This document shows, piece after piece, positions 30,378 through 42,994 of a stretch of 64,000 nt of DNA; the stretch's first letter is position 1; each line of letters opens with the position of its first letter. Both the position numbers and the translations under genes were made by a program. The notes beneath the pieces are model-generated. The model was given only the letters and a program-made list of their open reading frames with translations, did not search any database and was not told the DNA's origin. This stretch comes from Synechococcus sp. CS-1328 (GTDB lineage Bacteria > Cyanobacteriota > Cyanobacteriia > PCC-6307 > Cyanobiaceae). The stretch is from positions 27,873 to 91,872 of the forward strand of contig NZ_JAHLYT010000007.1 in the NCBI RefSeq assembly GCF_025128095.1, in the 5' to 3' direction.

Positions 30378-31535
30378 ATGACACTTCTCTACGACACCCT
30401 CTTCAACGGCCTGGCAATCGGCTCGGTGCTGGTGCTCGCCGCCCTCGGGCTGGCGGTGGTCTTCGGTCTGATGGGCGTCATCAACATGGCCCATGGCGAG
30501 TTGATGATGCTTGGCGCTTACAGCACCTTCGTGGTGCAGAACCTTTGCAAGAATGGTCCCCTCGAAGCGCTGTTCCCGATCTACATCCTGATCGCCATTC
30601 CCGTGGCGTTTCTGGTGAGTGGGCTGGCGGGCCTGTTGCTAGAGAAGACGGTGATCCGGCGCCTCTACGGCCGGCCCCTCGAGACCCTGTTGGCCACCTG
30701 GGGGGTGAGCCTGATCCTGCAGCAGTTGGTGCGTTCGGTCTCCAGCGCCTTCTTCCTGGGCCTGCTGTTGACCGTCGCCCTGGGTCTACTGGCTCCCCGG
30801 ATCACTCCTGCCACGTGGTGGAAGCAGCGCTGGACGCCCTTGCTCGGAACCGGCAGCTGGGTGATTGCCGGCGGCGTTGGCATCGCCCTGGCCTCAGTCC
30901 TGGGCGAAGTGCGCAAGCTGGATCAACCCTGGTTCAGCGCCCGCAACCTCGATGTGACTGCACCGTTGTGGCTGCGCGATTCCCTCGATCTCGGTGGTGT
31001 GACCATGCCCACCGCCCGTTTGTTCATTCTCGCGCTCACGGCCCTGGCCCTGATCGGTGTCAGCTGGTTTCTTCAGAAGAGTGTCTGGGGTCTGCGGATC
31101 CGTGCCGTGACCCAGAACCGGCCGATGAGTGATTGCCTCGGCATTCCCACCGAAAAGGTGGATGCCCTCACTTTCCTGGTGGGATCGGGCCTGGCTGGCG
31201 TTGCCGGGGTGGCTGTCACCCTGCTGGGTTCGGTGGGCCCCAACCTGGGTGGTAATTACATCGTCGATTGCTTCATGGTGGTGGTGCTCGGTGGCGTGGG
31301 CAAGTTGCTCGGCACCGTTGTGGCAGCCCTGGGGATCGGCGTGCTCAGTTATGTGATCGGTTCTGGCTCCCTCCTGCTGGTCTGGCCTGCGATGCCGGCA
31401 GGTCTCAATGAGGTGGTCACCTTCTTCGCCACCACCTCGATGGCCAAGGTGATGGTGTTTGCCCTGGTGGTGGTGTTCCTCCAGTTCCGTCCGGCGGGTC
31501 TTTTCCCACCGAAGGGCCGCCTGGTGGAGGCCTGA
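30378..31535 (+). CDS. urtB: Urea ABC transporter permease UrtB
   Basis: This 385-residue inner-membrane permease of the branched-chain amino-acid transporter family (LivH-like) starts MTLLYDTLFNGLAIGSVLVL; the ATG at 30378 is preferred over a TTG at 30366. Multiple hydrophobic helices are evident, along with GLMGVINMAHGELMMLGAY near the N-terminus. The region VVVLGGVGKLLGTVVAALGIG near residue 310 is the family's cytoplasmic loop for ATPase contact. It pairs with UrtC to form the channel. It is three bases upstream of urtC. Confidence 0.96.
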   Translation: MTLLYDTLFNGLAIGSVLVLAALGLAVVFGLMGVINMAHGELMMLGAYSTFVVQNLCKNGPLEALFPIYILIAIPVAFLVSGLAGLLLEKTVIRRLYGRPLETLLATWGVSLILQQLVRSVSSAFFLGLLLTVALGLLAPRITPATWWKQRWTPLLGTGSWVIAGGVGIALASVLGEVRKLDQPWFSARNLDVTAPLWLRDSLDLGGVTMPTARLFILALTALALIGVSWFLQKSVWGLRIRAVTQNRPMSDCLGIPTEKVDALTFLVGSGLAGVAGVAVTLLGSVGPNLGGNYIVDCFMVVVLGGVGKLLGTVVAALGIGVLSYVIGSGSLLLVWPAMPAGLNEVVTFFATTSMAKVMVFALVVVFLQFRPAGLFPPKGRLVEA

Positions 31536-31538
31536 GTC

Positions 31539-32732
31539 ATGGCGAGTCCTTCCACCTCCGCGTTGTCGTCTGCCGGCGGCGGCAGCCCCACCGGTTTCCT
31601 GCGTCGCTGGCTTCCCTGGATCCTGCTGATTGCGGCGGCGCTGATTCTGCCTTCCGTGCTCCCCCCCTTCCGGCTCAACCTGCTGGGGCGCTTTCTGTCG
31701 CTGGGTATCGTGGCCCTCGGCATCGATCTGATCTGGGGCTTCACCGGCATGCTCAGCCTCGGGCAGGGCATCTTCTTCGCCCTGGGCGGTTATGCCCTGG
31801 GCATGCATCTGCAGCTCACCTCCCTGCAGCCCGGTCAGCTGCCCGAATTCTTCGGCCTCTACGGCGTCAAGGAGTTGCCGGCCTTCTGGCAGCCCTTCAA
31901 TTCAGCCGTCTTCACCTTTTTCTGCCTTTGGATCCTGCCGGCTCTGGTGGCGGGTGTGCTCGGTTTTCTGGTGTTTCGCAACCGGATCAAGGGGGTCTAT
32001 TTCTCGATCCTCACCCAGGCTGCCCTGCTGGTTTTCTTCAACTTCTTCAACGGCCAGCAGAAGCTGATCAACGGCACCAATGGCCTCAAAACCGATACCG
32101 CGCGCATCTTCGGGGCCCTGGTGGGCAGTGATGCGATGCAGCGCAATCTGTTCTGGGTCACGTTGCTGCTGGTGGTGCTCAGCTGGTTGCTCTGCCGCTG
32201 GCTCACCCGCGGCCGTTTCGGTGACGCCCTGATCGCCATCCGCGATGATGAACCGCGCTTGCGCTTCACCGGCTACAACCCCACCGCCTACAAAACCCTG
32301 GTGTTTGCCATTGCCGGTGCAATGGCTGGCGTGAGCGGGGCTCTGTACACGGTGCAGTCTGGAATCATCAGCCCCCAGTACATGGCGGTGCCGTTCTCGA
32401 TCGAGATGGTGATCTGGGTGGCTGTGGGTGGCCGCGGCACCCTGATCGGGGCAATTCTTGGTGCGGTGGTGATCAATTACGCCAAGAGCCTGATCAGCGA
32501 GCAGTTGCCTGAAACCTGGCTGTTCATCCAGGGCGGCCTGTTTCTGCTCGTGGTCACGGCGTTGCCCGATGGTCTCGTCGGCTGGTGGACCCAGGGAGGC
32601 CCAGCCAGGATCCTGGCCATGGTGGGGATTGCCCCCCTGGCCCCCACCTATCCCGAGATCGATTTCGATCCTGCTGTTCAAGCGGAAGCCGAGACTGTCC
32701 AATCCGATGCATCCCCCGGAGGTTCCGTATGA
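31539..32732 (+). CDS. urtC: Urea ABC transporter permease UrtC
   Basis: This 397-residue LivM-like permease has many membrane helices. Landmarks include GIDLIWGFTGMLSLGQGIFF, the fold-typical FGDALIAIRDDEPRLRFTGY loop, and WVAVGGRGTLIGAILGAVV. It starts 3 bp after urtB, and its stop overlaps the urtD start (ATGA), so urtBCD are translationally coupled. It forms the heterodimeric urea channel with UrtB. Confidence 0.96.
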   Translation: MASPSTSALSSAGGGSPTGFLRRWLPWILLIAAALILPSVLPPFRLNLLGRFLSLGIVALGIDLIWGFTGMLSLGQGIFFALGGYALGMHLQLTSLQPGQLPEFFGLYGVKELPAFWQPFNSAVFTFFCLWILPALVAGVLGFLVFRNRIKGVYFSILTQAALLVFFNFFNGQQKLINGTNGLKTDTARIFGALVGSDAMQRNLFWVTLLLVVLSWLLCRWLTRGRFGDALIAIRDDEPRLRFTGYNPTAYKTLVFAIAGAMAGVSGALYTVQSGIISPQYMAVPFSIEMVIWVAVGGRGTLIGAILGAVVINYAKSLISEQLPETWLFIQGGLFLLVVTALPDGLVGWWTQGGPARILAMVGIAPLAPTYPEIDFDPAVQAEAETVQSDASPGGSV

Positions 32733-33514
32733 GTTCCGCCGCTTCAGCTCCTGTGTTGGATTCCTCCACGCCTCTACTGGAACTACGCCAGGTGAGCGTC
32801 AGTTTTGATGGGTTCTGGGCCCTCAATGATCTCAATCTGTCGCTGGCTCCTGGTGATCTGCGGGCCGTGATCGGACCCAACGGCGCCGGCAAGACCACCT
32901 TTCTCGATGTGATCACCGGCAAGGTGCGTCCCACCAAAGGGGATGTGTTCTTCCGTGGTCGTTCACTGGTTGGGCTGCCTGAACACCGCATCGCCCGGCT
33001 CGGCATCGGCCGCAAGTTCCAGACCCCACGGGTGTATCAGAACCTCACGCCCCGTCGCAATCTGGAGCTGGCGGTGAGCCGCCGTGCCTCGCCGTTTGAC
33101 CTCTTGTTCGGACGGCTCGATGCCACCGCCCGCGATCGGGTGCAGGAGCTGCTTGAGGTGGTGGGTCTGCATCCCTATGCCCATCAGAAGGCCGGTGGGT
33201 TGTCCCACGGTCAGAAGCAGTGGCTCGAGATCGCCATGCTTGTGGCCCAGGATCCCCAGGTGTTGCTGGTGGATGAACCGGTGGCCGGCCTCACCGATGA
33301 GGAAACCGAGCTCACCGCCGCACTTCTGCGCCAGCTGGCCGGTGCCCACACCGTGCTGGTGATCGAGCACGACATGGAGTTCATCCGTGATCTGCAGGCC
33401 CCGGTCACGGTGCTGCATGAAGGCCATGTGCTCTGTGAGGGATCGATGGATGAGGTCCAGAGCGATCCCCGTGTGATCGAGGTGTATCTCGGCAGCGAAA
33501 CCGAAGCCGCCTGA
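32729..33514 (+). CDS. urtD: Urea ABC transporter ATP-binding protein UrtD
   Basis: This 261-residue LivG-type ATPase starts MSSAASAPVLD at the ATG at 32729, with CGGAGG upstream; the open frame before it belongs to urtC read in another frame. Walker A GPNGAGKTT, the ABC signature LSHGQKQWLEIAMLV, Walker B VLLVDEPVAGL and the H-loop VIEHD are present. It works as a heterodimer with UrtE to energise urea import. Confidence 0.97.
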   Translation: MSSAASAPVLDSSTPLLELRQVSVSFDGFWALNDLNLSLAPGDLRAVIGPNGAGKTTFLDVITGKVRPTKGDVFFRGRSLVGLPEHRIARLGIGRKFQTPRVYQNLTPRRNLELAVSRRASPFDLLFGRLDATARDRVQELLEVVGLHPYAHQKAGGLSHGQKQWLEIAMLVAQDPQVLLVDEPVAGLTDEETELTAALLRQLAGAHTVLVIEHDMEFIRDLQAPVTVLHEGHVLCEGSMDEVQSDPRVIEVYLGSETEAA

Positions 33515-33590
33515 ACCCCCGTTCCCCTTCCTTCGCTCCTCTTCGGCTGTTTGATCACGCCGTTCAGTCACGCCGTTCCGCCTACCCCTG

Positions 33591-34346
33591 ATGACCACCA
33601 GCTCCCTCACCCAGCCGGCCGCCTCGGCCACCGCCTCCGGCCCCCTGCTGGAAGTGCAGGGCCTGAACGTGTACTACGGCGAGAGTCACATCCTGCGCAA
33701 TGTTGATCTCAACGTCAAATCGGGTCAGATGGTCTGCCTGATCGGCCGCAATGGCGTCGGCAAGACCACCTTGCTCAAGACGGTGGTGGGTCTGCTGCGG
33801 CAGCGCTCGGGCTCGGTGGAGCTGGAGGATCGGGAGGTCTCGCGTCTGCCGCCCCATCAACGGGCCCGTGCCGGCATCGGCTACGTGCCCCAGGGTCGCG
33901 AGATCATCCCCCAGCTCACGGTGCGGGAGAACCTGCTGCTCGGTCTGGAGGCCCGCCCCGGTGGGCTGGCCAAGCATCGCCACATCGATCCGTTGGTGTT
34001 TGAGCTGTTCCCGGTGCTGGAGAAGTTCCTGGCCCGCCGCGGCGGTGACCTCTCCGGCGGCCAGCAGCAGCAGCTGGCGATCGCCCGCGCTCTGCTGGGC
34101 AAGCCCAAGCTGCTGCTGCTGGATGAGCCCACCGAAGGCATCCAACCCTCGGTGGTGCTGGATATCGAACGGGCGGTGCGGCGCATCATTGAAACCACCG
34201 GCATCAGCGTCTTGCTGGTGGAGCAGCACCTCCACTTCGTCCGCCAGGCCGATTGGTATTACGCCATGCAGAAGGGCGGGGTGGTGGCCAGTGGACCCAC
34301 CGATGAACTCAGTAAAGAAGTGATTGACCGCTTCCTGAGTGTCTGA
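33591..34346 (+). CDS. urtE: Urea ABC transporter ATP-binding protein UrtE
   Basis: This 251-residue LivF-type ATPase has Walker A GRNGVGKTTLLKT, YVPQGREIIPQLTV, signature LSGGQQQQLAIARAL, Walker B LLLLDEPTEGIQPS and H-loop VEQH. It starts 76 bp after urtD, the largest gap between urtB and urtE. It is the last gene of urtABCDE and faces the pabC gene tail to tail. Confidence 0.97.
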   Translation: MTTSSLTQPAASATASGPLLEVQGLNVYYGESHILRNVDLNVKSGQMVCLIGRNGVGKTTLLKTVVGLLRQRSGSVELEDREVSRLPPHQRARAGIGYVPQGREIIPQLTVRENLLLGLEARPGGLAKHRHIDPLVFELFPVLEKFLARRGGDLSGGQQQQLAIARALLGKPKLLLLDEPTEGIQPSVVLDIERAVRRIIETTGISVLLVEQHLHFVRQADWYYAMQKGGVVASGPTDELSKEVIDRFLSV

Positions 34347-34398
34347 TCGCCGCGGCACCGTGGGCTGACTCTCTGGGCCGGATTCCGATTCGAATCAG

Positions 34399-34442
34399 AG
34401 CAGACTTGGTGTCACTGATCACAGCAGACTCGGTGTCACTGA
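34399..34442. repeat. Pair of 20-bp direct repeats between urtE and pabC
   Basis: AGCAGACTTGGTGTCACTGA (34399-34418) recurs at 34423-34442 with one mismatch, a 24-bp period. It lies in the 105-bp convergent gap, just before the pabC stop. No function is assigned. Confidence 0.75.
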
Positions 34443-34451
34443 CGCGATCCG

Positions 34452-35300
34452 TTAATGCGCCGGAGACAGGAGTTGGCGCCAGAACCGCTCCACGTTCTCC
34501 ACGCTGGGCAGGGCAGTGTGCCCTAGGTGGCTGATCGGGCGACAGCCGAGGCTGCTCAGCAGCAGGGCGCCGTCGCTGCTGGCCAGATCCTGCTCGCTGA
34601 TCGGGCTTTCTTTGGCAAGGCCATGGCGGAGAGTCTGCTGGCGCATCACCCCGGGCAGGCAGCCGCTGCTCAGCGGTGGTGTGAGCCAGCGACCGCCGCG
34701 CAGCAGCAGCAGATTGGCGCTGGTGCCGCAACACAACCCGCCGGCGCTGCTGGGCAACAGGGCGTCGTCGGCGCCTGAGGCCGCGGCCTGGCGGCGGGCC
34801 TGGATGGCGGGGCCGTAGGCGAAGGTTTTGCAGCGGCTCAGCAGGCTGGTGGCGCTGCGGGTTTCGCTGGGGCTCACGATCACCCGCACCGGCTCGAAGC
34901 AGGCCGTTGCGGCGCTGAGGTTGAGCCAGAAGCGGTGGTTGCTGTGCGAAGGCACGGCGAGGCCACGGCCGCTGCTGCCCCGAGTCCAATTGAGCCGCAG
35001 GGCTCCGCTGTTGATGCCGCTGCGCGCCACGGCCTCGGCGATCAGGGGCACCAGGCGCGCCTCATCCGGCGGCGGTGCCAGGCCCAGCAGGGCAGCGGAG
35101 CGGTGCCAGCGCTCCAGATGGGCCGCCAGCAGATGGGGCTGGCCGGCTTCGATCAGCAGCGTTTCAAACAGGCCATCGGCGAGCAGCAGCCCCCGGTCGC
35201 TGAGGGGAAGCGCCAGGTCGTCGGGATGGCCCCAGCAGCCCTGGGGGCTGGGGGTATCGATCCAGGCGATCACGGCCGGTGGGCTGGTTGCGCTGGTCAC
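34452..35300 (-). CDS. pabC: Aminodeoxychorismate lyase-type class IV aminotransferase
   Basis: This 282-residue PLP enzyme of fold type IV would convert aminodeoxychorismate to p-aminobenzoate. The cofactor lysine is in SRCKTFAYGPAI, and the substrate-loop and phosphate-binding regions GLCCGTSANLLLL and GCLPGVMRQQTL are present. The GTG start overlaps the pabB stop by 4 bp (GTGA), so it is translationally coupled to the enzyme that makes its substrate. A branched-chain or D-amino acid aminotransferase is the alternative within the fold, but the context favours PabC. Confidence 0.85.
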   Translation of the reverse strand: MTSATSPPAVIAWIDTPSPQGCWGHPDDLALPLSDRGLLLADGLFETLLIEAGQPHLLAAHLERWHRSAALLGLAPPPDEARLVPLIAEAVARSGINSGALRLNWTRGSSGRGLAVPSHSNHRFWLNLSAATACFEPVRVIVSPSETRSATSLLSRCKTFAYGPAIQARRQAAASGADDALLPSSAGGLCCGTSANLLLLRGGRWLTPPLSSGCLPGVMRQQTLRHGLAKESPISEQDLASSDGALLLSSLGCRPISHLGHTALPSVENVERFWRQLLSPAH

Positions 35301-36727
35301 GCCAGGGCCTCCAGCAGGGGCCCCAGCTTCCAGCCCAGCTCCTCCGCCTCATCGTGGGGGTCGGAATCGGCCACGATGCCGCAGCCGGCATGGGCCCGCA
35401 GGGTGCGGCCCTGCAGAAACAACGAACGGATCAGGATGCTGCTGTCGAAGCTGCCGTCGTGGGCAAGGCGGAACAGGGAGCCGCAGTAGGGCCCGCGCGG
35501 CACCGGTTCGAGCCCATGCAGCCGCCGGCAGGCCCGCACTTTCGGCGCCCCTGTGATCGAGCCGCCCGGCCAGCAGGCCCGGAGCAGATCCACCACCCCC
35601 AGCCCGGCGCGCAGCTGTCCCTGCACCACCGAGGTGAGGTGGTGCACCTGCGCATAGCTTTCCAGGCCCACCAGCTGGGGCACCTGGATCGAGCCCGGCA
35701 CGCACACCCGGCCTAGGTCGTTGCGCAGCAGGTCGACGATCATTACGTTCTCGGCCCGGTCCTTGGCGCTGCTGACCAGATCGGCGGCGGCATCCGCGTC
35801 GATCGCCGGGTCGTGGTGCCGCGGCCGGGTGCCCTTGATCGGCCGGCTCTCCACCAGGCCGCTGGCGCTCACCTGCAGGAAGCGCTCCGGTGAGGCCGAG
35901 AGGATGGCCTCCAGCGGGGTCTGGGCCGGGTTGCTCCCCTTGGCTGCGGCCGCGATCGCCAGTCCGCCGAAGGGTGCCGGGCAGCGCCGCCGCAGCCGTT
36001 GGTAGAGCGCCAGCGGATCGACGTGGCCCGTCAGCTCCTGCTCGCAGCAGGCGGTGAGATTGGCCTGGAACAGATCCCCGGCCGCGATCCAGTCGTGGAT
36101 GCGCTCCACACCGGCGGCAAAGGCCGGCCCATCGGTGTGCCAGTGCCAGTTCTCCAGTGGCAGTCCGGGCTCGAGTGGCTCTGGTTCTGCCGCGGCTGCG
36201 CGTTTTGTAGGTGCTGCGCTTGGTGCTTGAGCTGCGCTGGAATCGGGGTCCGTTGGGGCCAGGGCCTCGATCGCTGCGGCCATCGCCGCCAGCCGCGCGC
36301 CATCGTGGCCCTCGAGCCGCAGGCAGCCTGCGGCCGCGTCGAACTCCAGCACCGGATCGTGGCGGGCGGCCCAGAGCTGGGCCATGGCCGGTGATCGCCA
36401 GGGTTCGCCGGTCTCCACCCAGCCACCGGCTTCGTACGACAACCAGCCCATCCAGTGGCCGCCGCCGGCCACCATCGCCGCCAGCGCCGCGAACGGATCC
36501 CGGGCGCCTGGCTCCCCCGGCAGGCCTCGGCAGCTCACCACCTCCAGCGGCGCCAGGCCCAGCAGGCTGCGGCGCCCCAGGGCAGTGCCGTCGCCATCGA
36601 GCCAGACCAGGCCGTCCTGGCCCAGCTGATCCGCCAGCGCCTGAACCACCACCGCCGGATCCCGCCAGGCCAGGGTGCGTTGCTGCAGTCCGCCGCCGGC
36701 TCGCAAGCTCGTTGAAGGCTCGATCAC
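35297..36727 (-). CDS. pabB: Aminodeoxychorismate synthase component I
   Basis: This 476-residue chorismate-binding enzyme makes 4-amino-4-deoxychorismate for folate. The motif [11 protein letters not shown] carries the PabB lysine (TrpE has Ala there). Other blocks are [45 protein letters not shown] and the C-terminal [11 protein letters not shown]. The start chosen is the GTG at 36727, which overlaps the queC stop by 4 bp; the open frame continues upstream to 36916, but that part is queC in another frame. With pabC it supplies p-aminobenzoate. A glutaminase partner (pabA) is not in this window. Confidence 0.92.
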   Translation of the reverse strand: MIEPSTSLRAGGGLQQRTLAWRDPAVVVQALADQLGQDGLVWLDGDGTALGRRSLLGLAPLEVVSCRGLPGEPGARDPFAALAAMVAGGGHWMGWLSYEAGGWVETGEPWRSPAMAQLWAARHDPVLEFDAAAGCLRLEGHDGARLAAMAAAIEALAPTDPDSSAAQAPSAAPTKRAAAAEPEPLEPGLPLENWHWHTDGPAFAAGVERIHDWIAAGDLFQANLTACCEQELTGHVDPLALYQRLRRRCPAPFGGLAIAAAAKGSNPAQTPLEAILSASPERFLQVSASGLVESRPIKGTRPRHHDPAIDADAAADLVSSAKDRAENVMIVDLLRNDLGRVCVPGSIQVPQLVGLESYAQVHHLTSVVQGQLRAGLGVVDLLRACWPGGSITGAPKVRACRRLHGLEPVPRGPYCGSLFRLAHDGSFDSSILIRSLFLQGRTLRAHAGCGIVADSDPHDEAEELGWKLGPLLEALA

Positions 36728-37458
36728 GGGGCCTGGTGGCTGGCGAGGTCGGGGCTGGCGAGGTCGGGGCGGCCGGCCTCGATCAGGGCGGCATCGCGGA
36801 TGCGGCAGCTGTCGCACACCCCGCAGGGGGTACTGCCGCCGCTGTAGCAGCTCCAGGTGGTCGCGATCGGCACGCCCAGCCGCAGGGCTTCGTGCACGAT
36901 CCGGGTTTTGCTCCATTGCACCAGCGGTGCCCAGAGCTGGATGCCGCGGCCCTGGCGCCCGGCCTTGCTGGCCAGGTCGGCCAGGTGCTGGAAGGCCTCC
37001 AGGTAGTCGGGCCGGCAGTCGGGATAGCCGGAGTAGTCGACCGCGTTCACGCCCAGGGCCAGCCGCTGGGCACCCCGCGCTTCGGCCAGGCTCAGCCCCA
37101 GGGCAATGAACACGGTGTTGCGCCCTGGCACGTAGGTGGACGGGATCACGCCCTCCTCCACGCCGCCGCTGGGCACGGCCATGGCCAGATCGGTGAGCGA
37201 CGAGCCGCCCCAGGCCGCCAGGTTGACGCTGATCGTGTGGTGCTCCTCCAGCCCGAGGCTGCGCGCCACGGCGTTGGCGGCCTCCAGCTCACGGCGATGG
37301 CGCTGTCCGTAGTCGAAGGAGAGCCCGATCACCCGGTGGCCGGCTTCCAGGGCCAGGGCGGTGGCGGTGGCCGAATCGAGGCCGCCGGACAGCAGGGCCA
37401 CGGTCAGCGGCCGGGAATCCGTCTGGGGCGGGGCATCAGGGGAAGCGGCGGCGCGCAA
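36724..37458 (-). CDS. queC: 7-cyano-7-deazaguanine synthase
   Basis: QueC converts carboxy-deazaguanine to preQ0 using ATP and ammonia, in queuosine synthesis. Visible motifs are the PP-loop [50 protein letters not shown] and the zinc-binding cysteines in [16 protein letters not shown]. No ATG lies just before the PP-loop. A TTG at 37458 gives 244 residues and leaves room for a divergent promoter before the ecotin gene, so I prefer it to an ATG at 37611, which would overlap ecotin. QueE, the preceding enzyme, is encoded 2.4 kb away. Confidence 0.93.
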   Translation of the reverse strand: MRAAASPDAPPQTDSRPLTVALLSGGLDSATATALALEAGHRVIGLSFDYGQRHRRELEAANAVARSLGLEEHHTISVNLAAWGGSSLTDLAMAVPSGGVEEGVIPSTYVPGRNTVFIALGLSLAEARGAQRLALGVNAVDYSGYPDCRPDYLEAFQHLADLASKAGRQGRGIQLWAPLVQWSKTRIVHEALRLGVPIATTWSCYSGGSTPCGVCDSCRIRDAALIEAGRPDLASPDLASHQAP

Positions 37459-37609
37459 GGCGGCGGAGGCAGGAGCGTGCAGGAATCCTGGCGGATCCGG
37501 CCGCGCCGGTGCTTGCCCGCACGCCTGGATCTGTCTGCCTGTTGGTGGCAGTCCGAAGGCGGAAGCTGCCCCAAAGGGCCGGCGCCCTTCAGGATGGGGA
37601 AGCCGCCGC

Positions 37610-38167
37610 ATGGTTGGGATGACCGGTTTCAAGGCCGCCGCGGGGTCGACGCCCCGCAGCACACTCGCCTGCCTTGCCCTGGGGACACTGATCGCCGCCC
37701 AGGGGGCCGCACAGGCTATCCCCCGCCTCGATCTCAAGCCCTTCCCAGCGGCGGCGGCCGGTGAGCGCCGCTGGGTGATCCAGCTTCCGGGCCTGCTGCA
37801 GCCCTCGCCCGATCCGGCCCTCTCCCCCAACCCGGCCGACTGGCGGGTGGAGCTGATGGTGGGACGCACGATGGAGGTGGATTGCAACCATCGCCGCCTC
37901 GGCGGCTCGATCAAGGCCGAGTCGCTGAAGGGCTGGGGCTACACCGTGTATCGGGTCACGGCTCCCGGGCCGGTGGCCTCGACCCTGATGGCCTGCCCGC
38001 CCAACGAGAAGCCCAGGCAGGCCTTCGTGACCCTGGGCGGCGGTAAGCCCTTTGTGGTGCCTTACAACGCCAGCCTGCCGATCGTGCTCTATGCCCCCGC
38101 TGATCTGGAGGTGCGCTGGCGCCTGTGGAAGGCGGAGAAGCGTCAGCGGCCTGCGCAGGTGCTGTGA
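37610..38167 (+). CDS. Ecotin-family periplasmic serine protease inhibitor
   Basis: This 185-residue secreted protein has a signal peptide of about 36 residues (probable cleavage after AQA). The mature part follows E. coli ecotin block for block: [66 protein letters not shown] and WRLWKAEK. The disulfide cysteines (92 and 129) are kept. The reactive site reads T-L-M-A-C, so P1 is Leu126 where E. coli ecotin has Met. Ecotins inhibit trypsin-fold proteases. A GGATGGGGA sequence precedes the ATG at 37610; an ATG at 37619 is the alternative. It is divergent from queC and tail to tail with the GGDEF gene. Confidence 0.9.
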   Translation: MVGMTGFKAAAGSTPRSTLACLALGTLIAAQGAAQAIPRLDLKPFPAAAAGERRWVIQLPGLLQPSPDPALSPNPADWRVELMVGRTMEVDCNHRRLGGSIKAESLKGWGYTVYRVTAPGPVASTLMACPPNEKPRQAFVTLGGGKPFVVPYNASLPIVLYAPADLEVRWRLWKAEKRQRPAQVL

Positions 38168-38177
38168 TGGGCTGGAT

Positions 38178-39844
38178 TTAAAGCTGGGCCAGGGGGGCGA
38201 CAGGATCGCCTGCGGCGACGACCCGGTTGCGCCCCCCCGCCTTGGCGGCATAGAGAGCCGCGTCTGCATGGGCAAGCAGCGCATCGATGTCCAGGCCTGG
38301 CTCTGCAATCGCACAACCAATGCTCAGGGTGACCTGAAAGTCGGGCGCGCTGGCGCTGGATGGGCTGCCTGCCATGGCGTCCTTGGCTTCGGCGTGGTGG
38401 ACGATCGCCGCAGCGTCCTGGCGGATCCGCTCGGCGATCTGCAGGGCCTCCGCTGATCCGGTATGGCTGAGCAGAATCACGAATTCCTCCCCGCCCTGAC
38501 GCGCCACCAGATCACCGCCCCGCATGCTGGCTTCGAAGAGCTGGGCCAGGCGTTGGAGCACGCCATCACCGGTTTCATGACCCCAGCGATCATTGACCTG
38601 CTTGAAGTGATCCAGATCGAGCATCAGAAGCGCCAGCGGAATTTGATACCGCTGGCTCCGTGTCAGCTCCGGTATGGCGCGTTCCAGGAAGCCGCGCCGG
38701 TTGAAGAGGCTGGTGAGGGGATCGCGGACGGCCAGTTCCTTGAGACTCTGCTCAGATTGCTGCAGTAAGGCGTTGCTTTGGGCCAGGGAATCGCGGGTGG
38801 ATTCAAGCTTGTCAACGTTTCGTTCCAGGGCGACAAGCAAGCCAGACACTGTGATGCCCATCAGGGCGATGATCCAGGGCAGGATCTCGTCCTGGGGCGT
38901 CTTTTGCGCATTGATGAACGGCTGGGTGGCGTCCAGCCGGATTGTCCAGGGTGTGCCGAAGATCAGGGCGCGGGCCTCGGCACTGATGTCAGTGGAGGTT
39001 CCGGTCCCAGTGGATGTTCCGGCTGGAATCGAGAGATTCGGTTCCGGTTTCCCTTGCTGAGAGATGGTCAGATTCAGCCCTAGTTTTTGAAGATTCGTCA
39101 GTTTGGCTTGAATCAGGGCGTCGAGGTCGTAGACCAGTGCCACAAATCCCTCGATCTTTTGTTGGCGTGTATTCAAACTTCCTGGAATGATTCCGCCATC
39201 GTAGACAGGCACGGTCACGGCAAAACCAACGGGATGGACAGAATCACCCGGAAAGCGGATGACAGGGAACAGGCCGGAGGCCACGGGATCTCCTTCGTTG
39301 CGGGCGCGCCATTTCGACTCCATTCTTTCCGGTGAAAAGGCCAGGTCCAGTCCCATCGTTGAGCTGCTCTTGGACGAGCGTTCGTAGACATACAGCACGG
39401 GAACATGCAGGCCGCGTGCCCGCGCCGGTCTGGAGCTGTCGTTGTTCTGGCCAGGCTCCCAGAGCCGGAAGTCTCTGAGACGGCCGCCCTGGTTGCGGAT
39501 CGAACGCTCGAAGCTCGCCCGATCCGTTTCCGCCACGATTGGCTGCCATTCCACGATGATCAGGCCATCCTGGGAGCTGATGCTCTGCTCGGCCAGTTGT
39601 AAGAAGGTCGGGTAAGAGAGGGAGGGGTCGACGCTGAGCCGTGCCGTCAGTCCCCGCATGGAGCGAACAGACTCGTTGACCGCCTGAGTGAGATGCAATG
39701 AAATCTCTGTGGCTTGCGAGCGGAGATTGGCGCGCAGACTCTTCTGGACGCGATTGCTGACCACAGCTTGTGTCACGAGCGCCAGCGCCAGAAACCCCAA
39801 GGTGGTGATCACATTCACGATCAGGAAGCGATGCCTGCGTGCCA

Positions 39845-39845
<1 letters not shown>
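38178..39845 (-). CDS. CHASE-domain membrane diguanylate cyclase
   Basis: This 555-residue protein has a membrane segment at about 8-28, a periplasmic CHASE sensor (about 75-300, including FERSIRNQGGRLRDF, LGLDLAF-type and PVGFAVTVPVYDGG segments), a second membrane segment (about 360-380) and a C-terminal GGDEF domain. The active site is canonical, GGEEF at 451-455, with the inhibitory site RGGD at 442-445, so it should make c-di-GMP with product inhibition. CHASE domains sense small external ligands. The start ATG (39845) overlaps the queE stop by one base, so it is translationally coupled to queE; the open frame further upstream is queE in another frame. Confidence 0.92.
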
Positions 39846-42294
<2,449 letters not shown>

Positions 42295-42357
42295 TCAATG
42301 TATCGGTTCACGACACGCCCCTTCCGCCGCAAGGGCCACCCTCGCCCAGAAACGAGC

Positions 42358-42849
42358 TCAGCCCTCCAGCAGGCTGCGCAGCATCCAGGCGGTCTTCTCG
42401 TGGATCTGCAGCCGTTGGGTGAGCAGGTCTGCGGTGGGCTGGTCGTTGGCCTCGTCGGCCACCCCAAACACCTTGCGGGCAGTGCGGGCCACCGCCTCAT
42501 GGCCGTTCACCAGCTCCCGCACCATCGCCAGGGCCGGCGGCACACCCTCGGTTTCGGCGATCGAGGCCAGGCAGGCGAAGGTGGCGCCACCGAACGGGGC
42601 GGGGAAGCCAAGGGCGCGGATCCGTTCGGCGATCACGTCCAGGGCGGTCCAGAGCTCCGTGTACTGGTCCATGAACATCAGGTGGAGCGTGTTGAACATC
42701 GGCCCGGTCACGTTCCAGTGGAAGCCGTGGGTCTTGCCGTAGAGCACGTAGCTGTCGGCCAGCAGCCGGCCGAGCTCCTCGGCGATCTGCCGCCGCTTGG
42801 CTTCGGGGATGCCGATGTCGATCGCTGGGTGGCTGGAAGCGGTGGTCAT
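42358..42849 (-). CDS. dps: Dps family ferritin-like DNA-protection protein
   Basis: This 163-residue four-helix protein stores iron and detoxifies peroxide as a dodecamer. The ferroxidase residues lie in [14 protein letters not shown] (two histidines) and [11 protein letters not shown] (Asp and Glu from the partner subunit). Its C-terminus ([25 protein letters not shown]) is typical. There is no long basic N-terminal tail, so DNA binding is uncertain. It appears to be a single-gene unit upstream of the pyrG group. Confidence 0.95.
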   Translation of the reverse strand: MTTASSHPAIDIGIPEAKRRQIAEELGRLLADSYVLYGKTHGFHWNVTGPMFNTLHLMFMDQYTELWTALDVIAERIRALGFPAPFGGATFACLASIAETEGVPPALAMVRELVNGHEAVARTARKVFGVADEANDQPTADLLTQRLQIHEKTAWMLRSLLEG

Positions 42850-42994
42850 GGCAGAGGGAGGCGAAGGTCTGGCAGGCGGCCGGGGGGAGCCGGGGGCGGG
42901 CCCCCTCTCGTTGTAGGAACGGACGCCGCACGGTGCCTGATCGCCGCCCGCCGGCAGCTCGGTCGTCGAACCGCTCGAAAGCTCACTCGGCAGC

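Noticed and set aside
28896..30494. Minus-strand open frame of 532 codons opposite urtA
   Set aside because: It is antisense to an unmistakable urea-binding protein and would also cross the NtcA promoter and the terminator.
37611..37914. N-terminal extension of queC reaching 396 codons
   Set aside because: This part is antisense to the ecotin gene, and conservation with QueC begins only around 37410.
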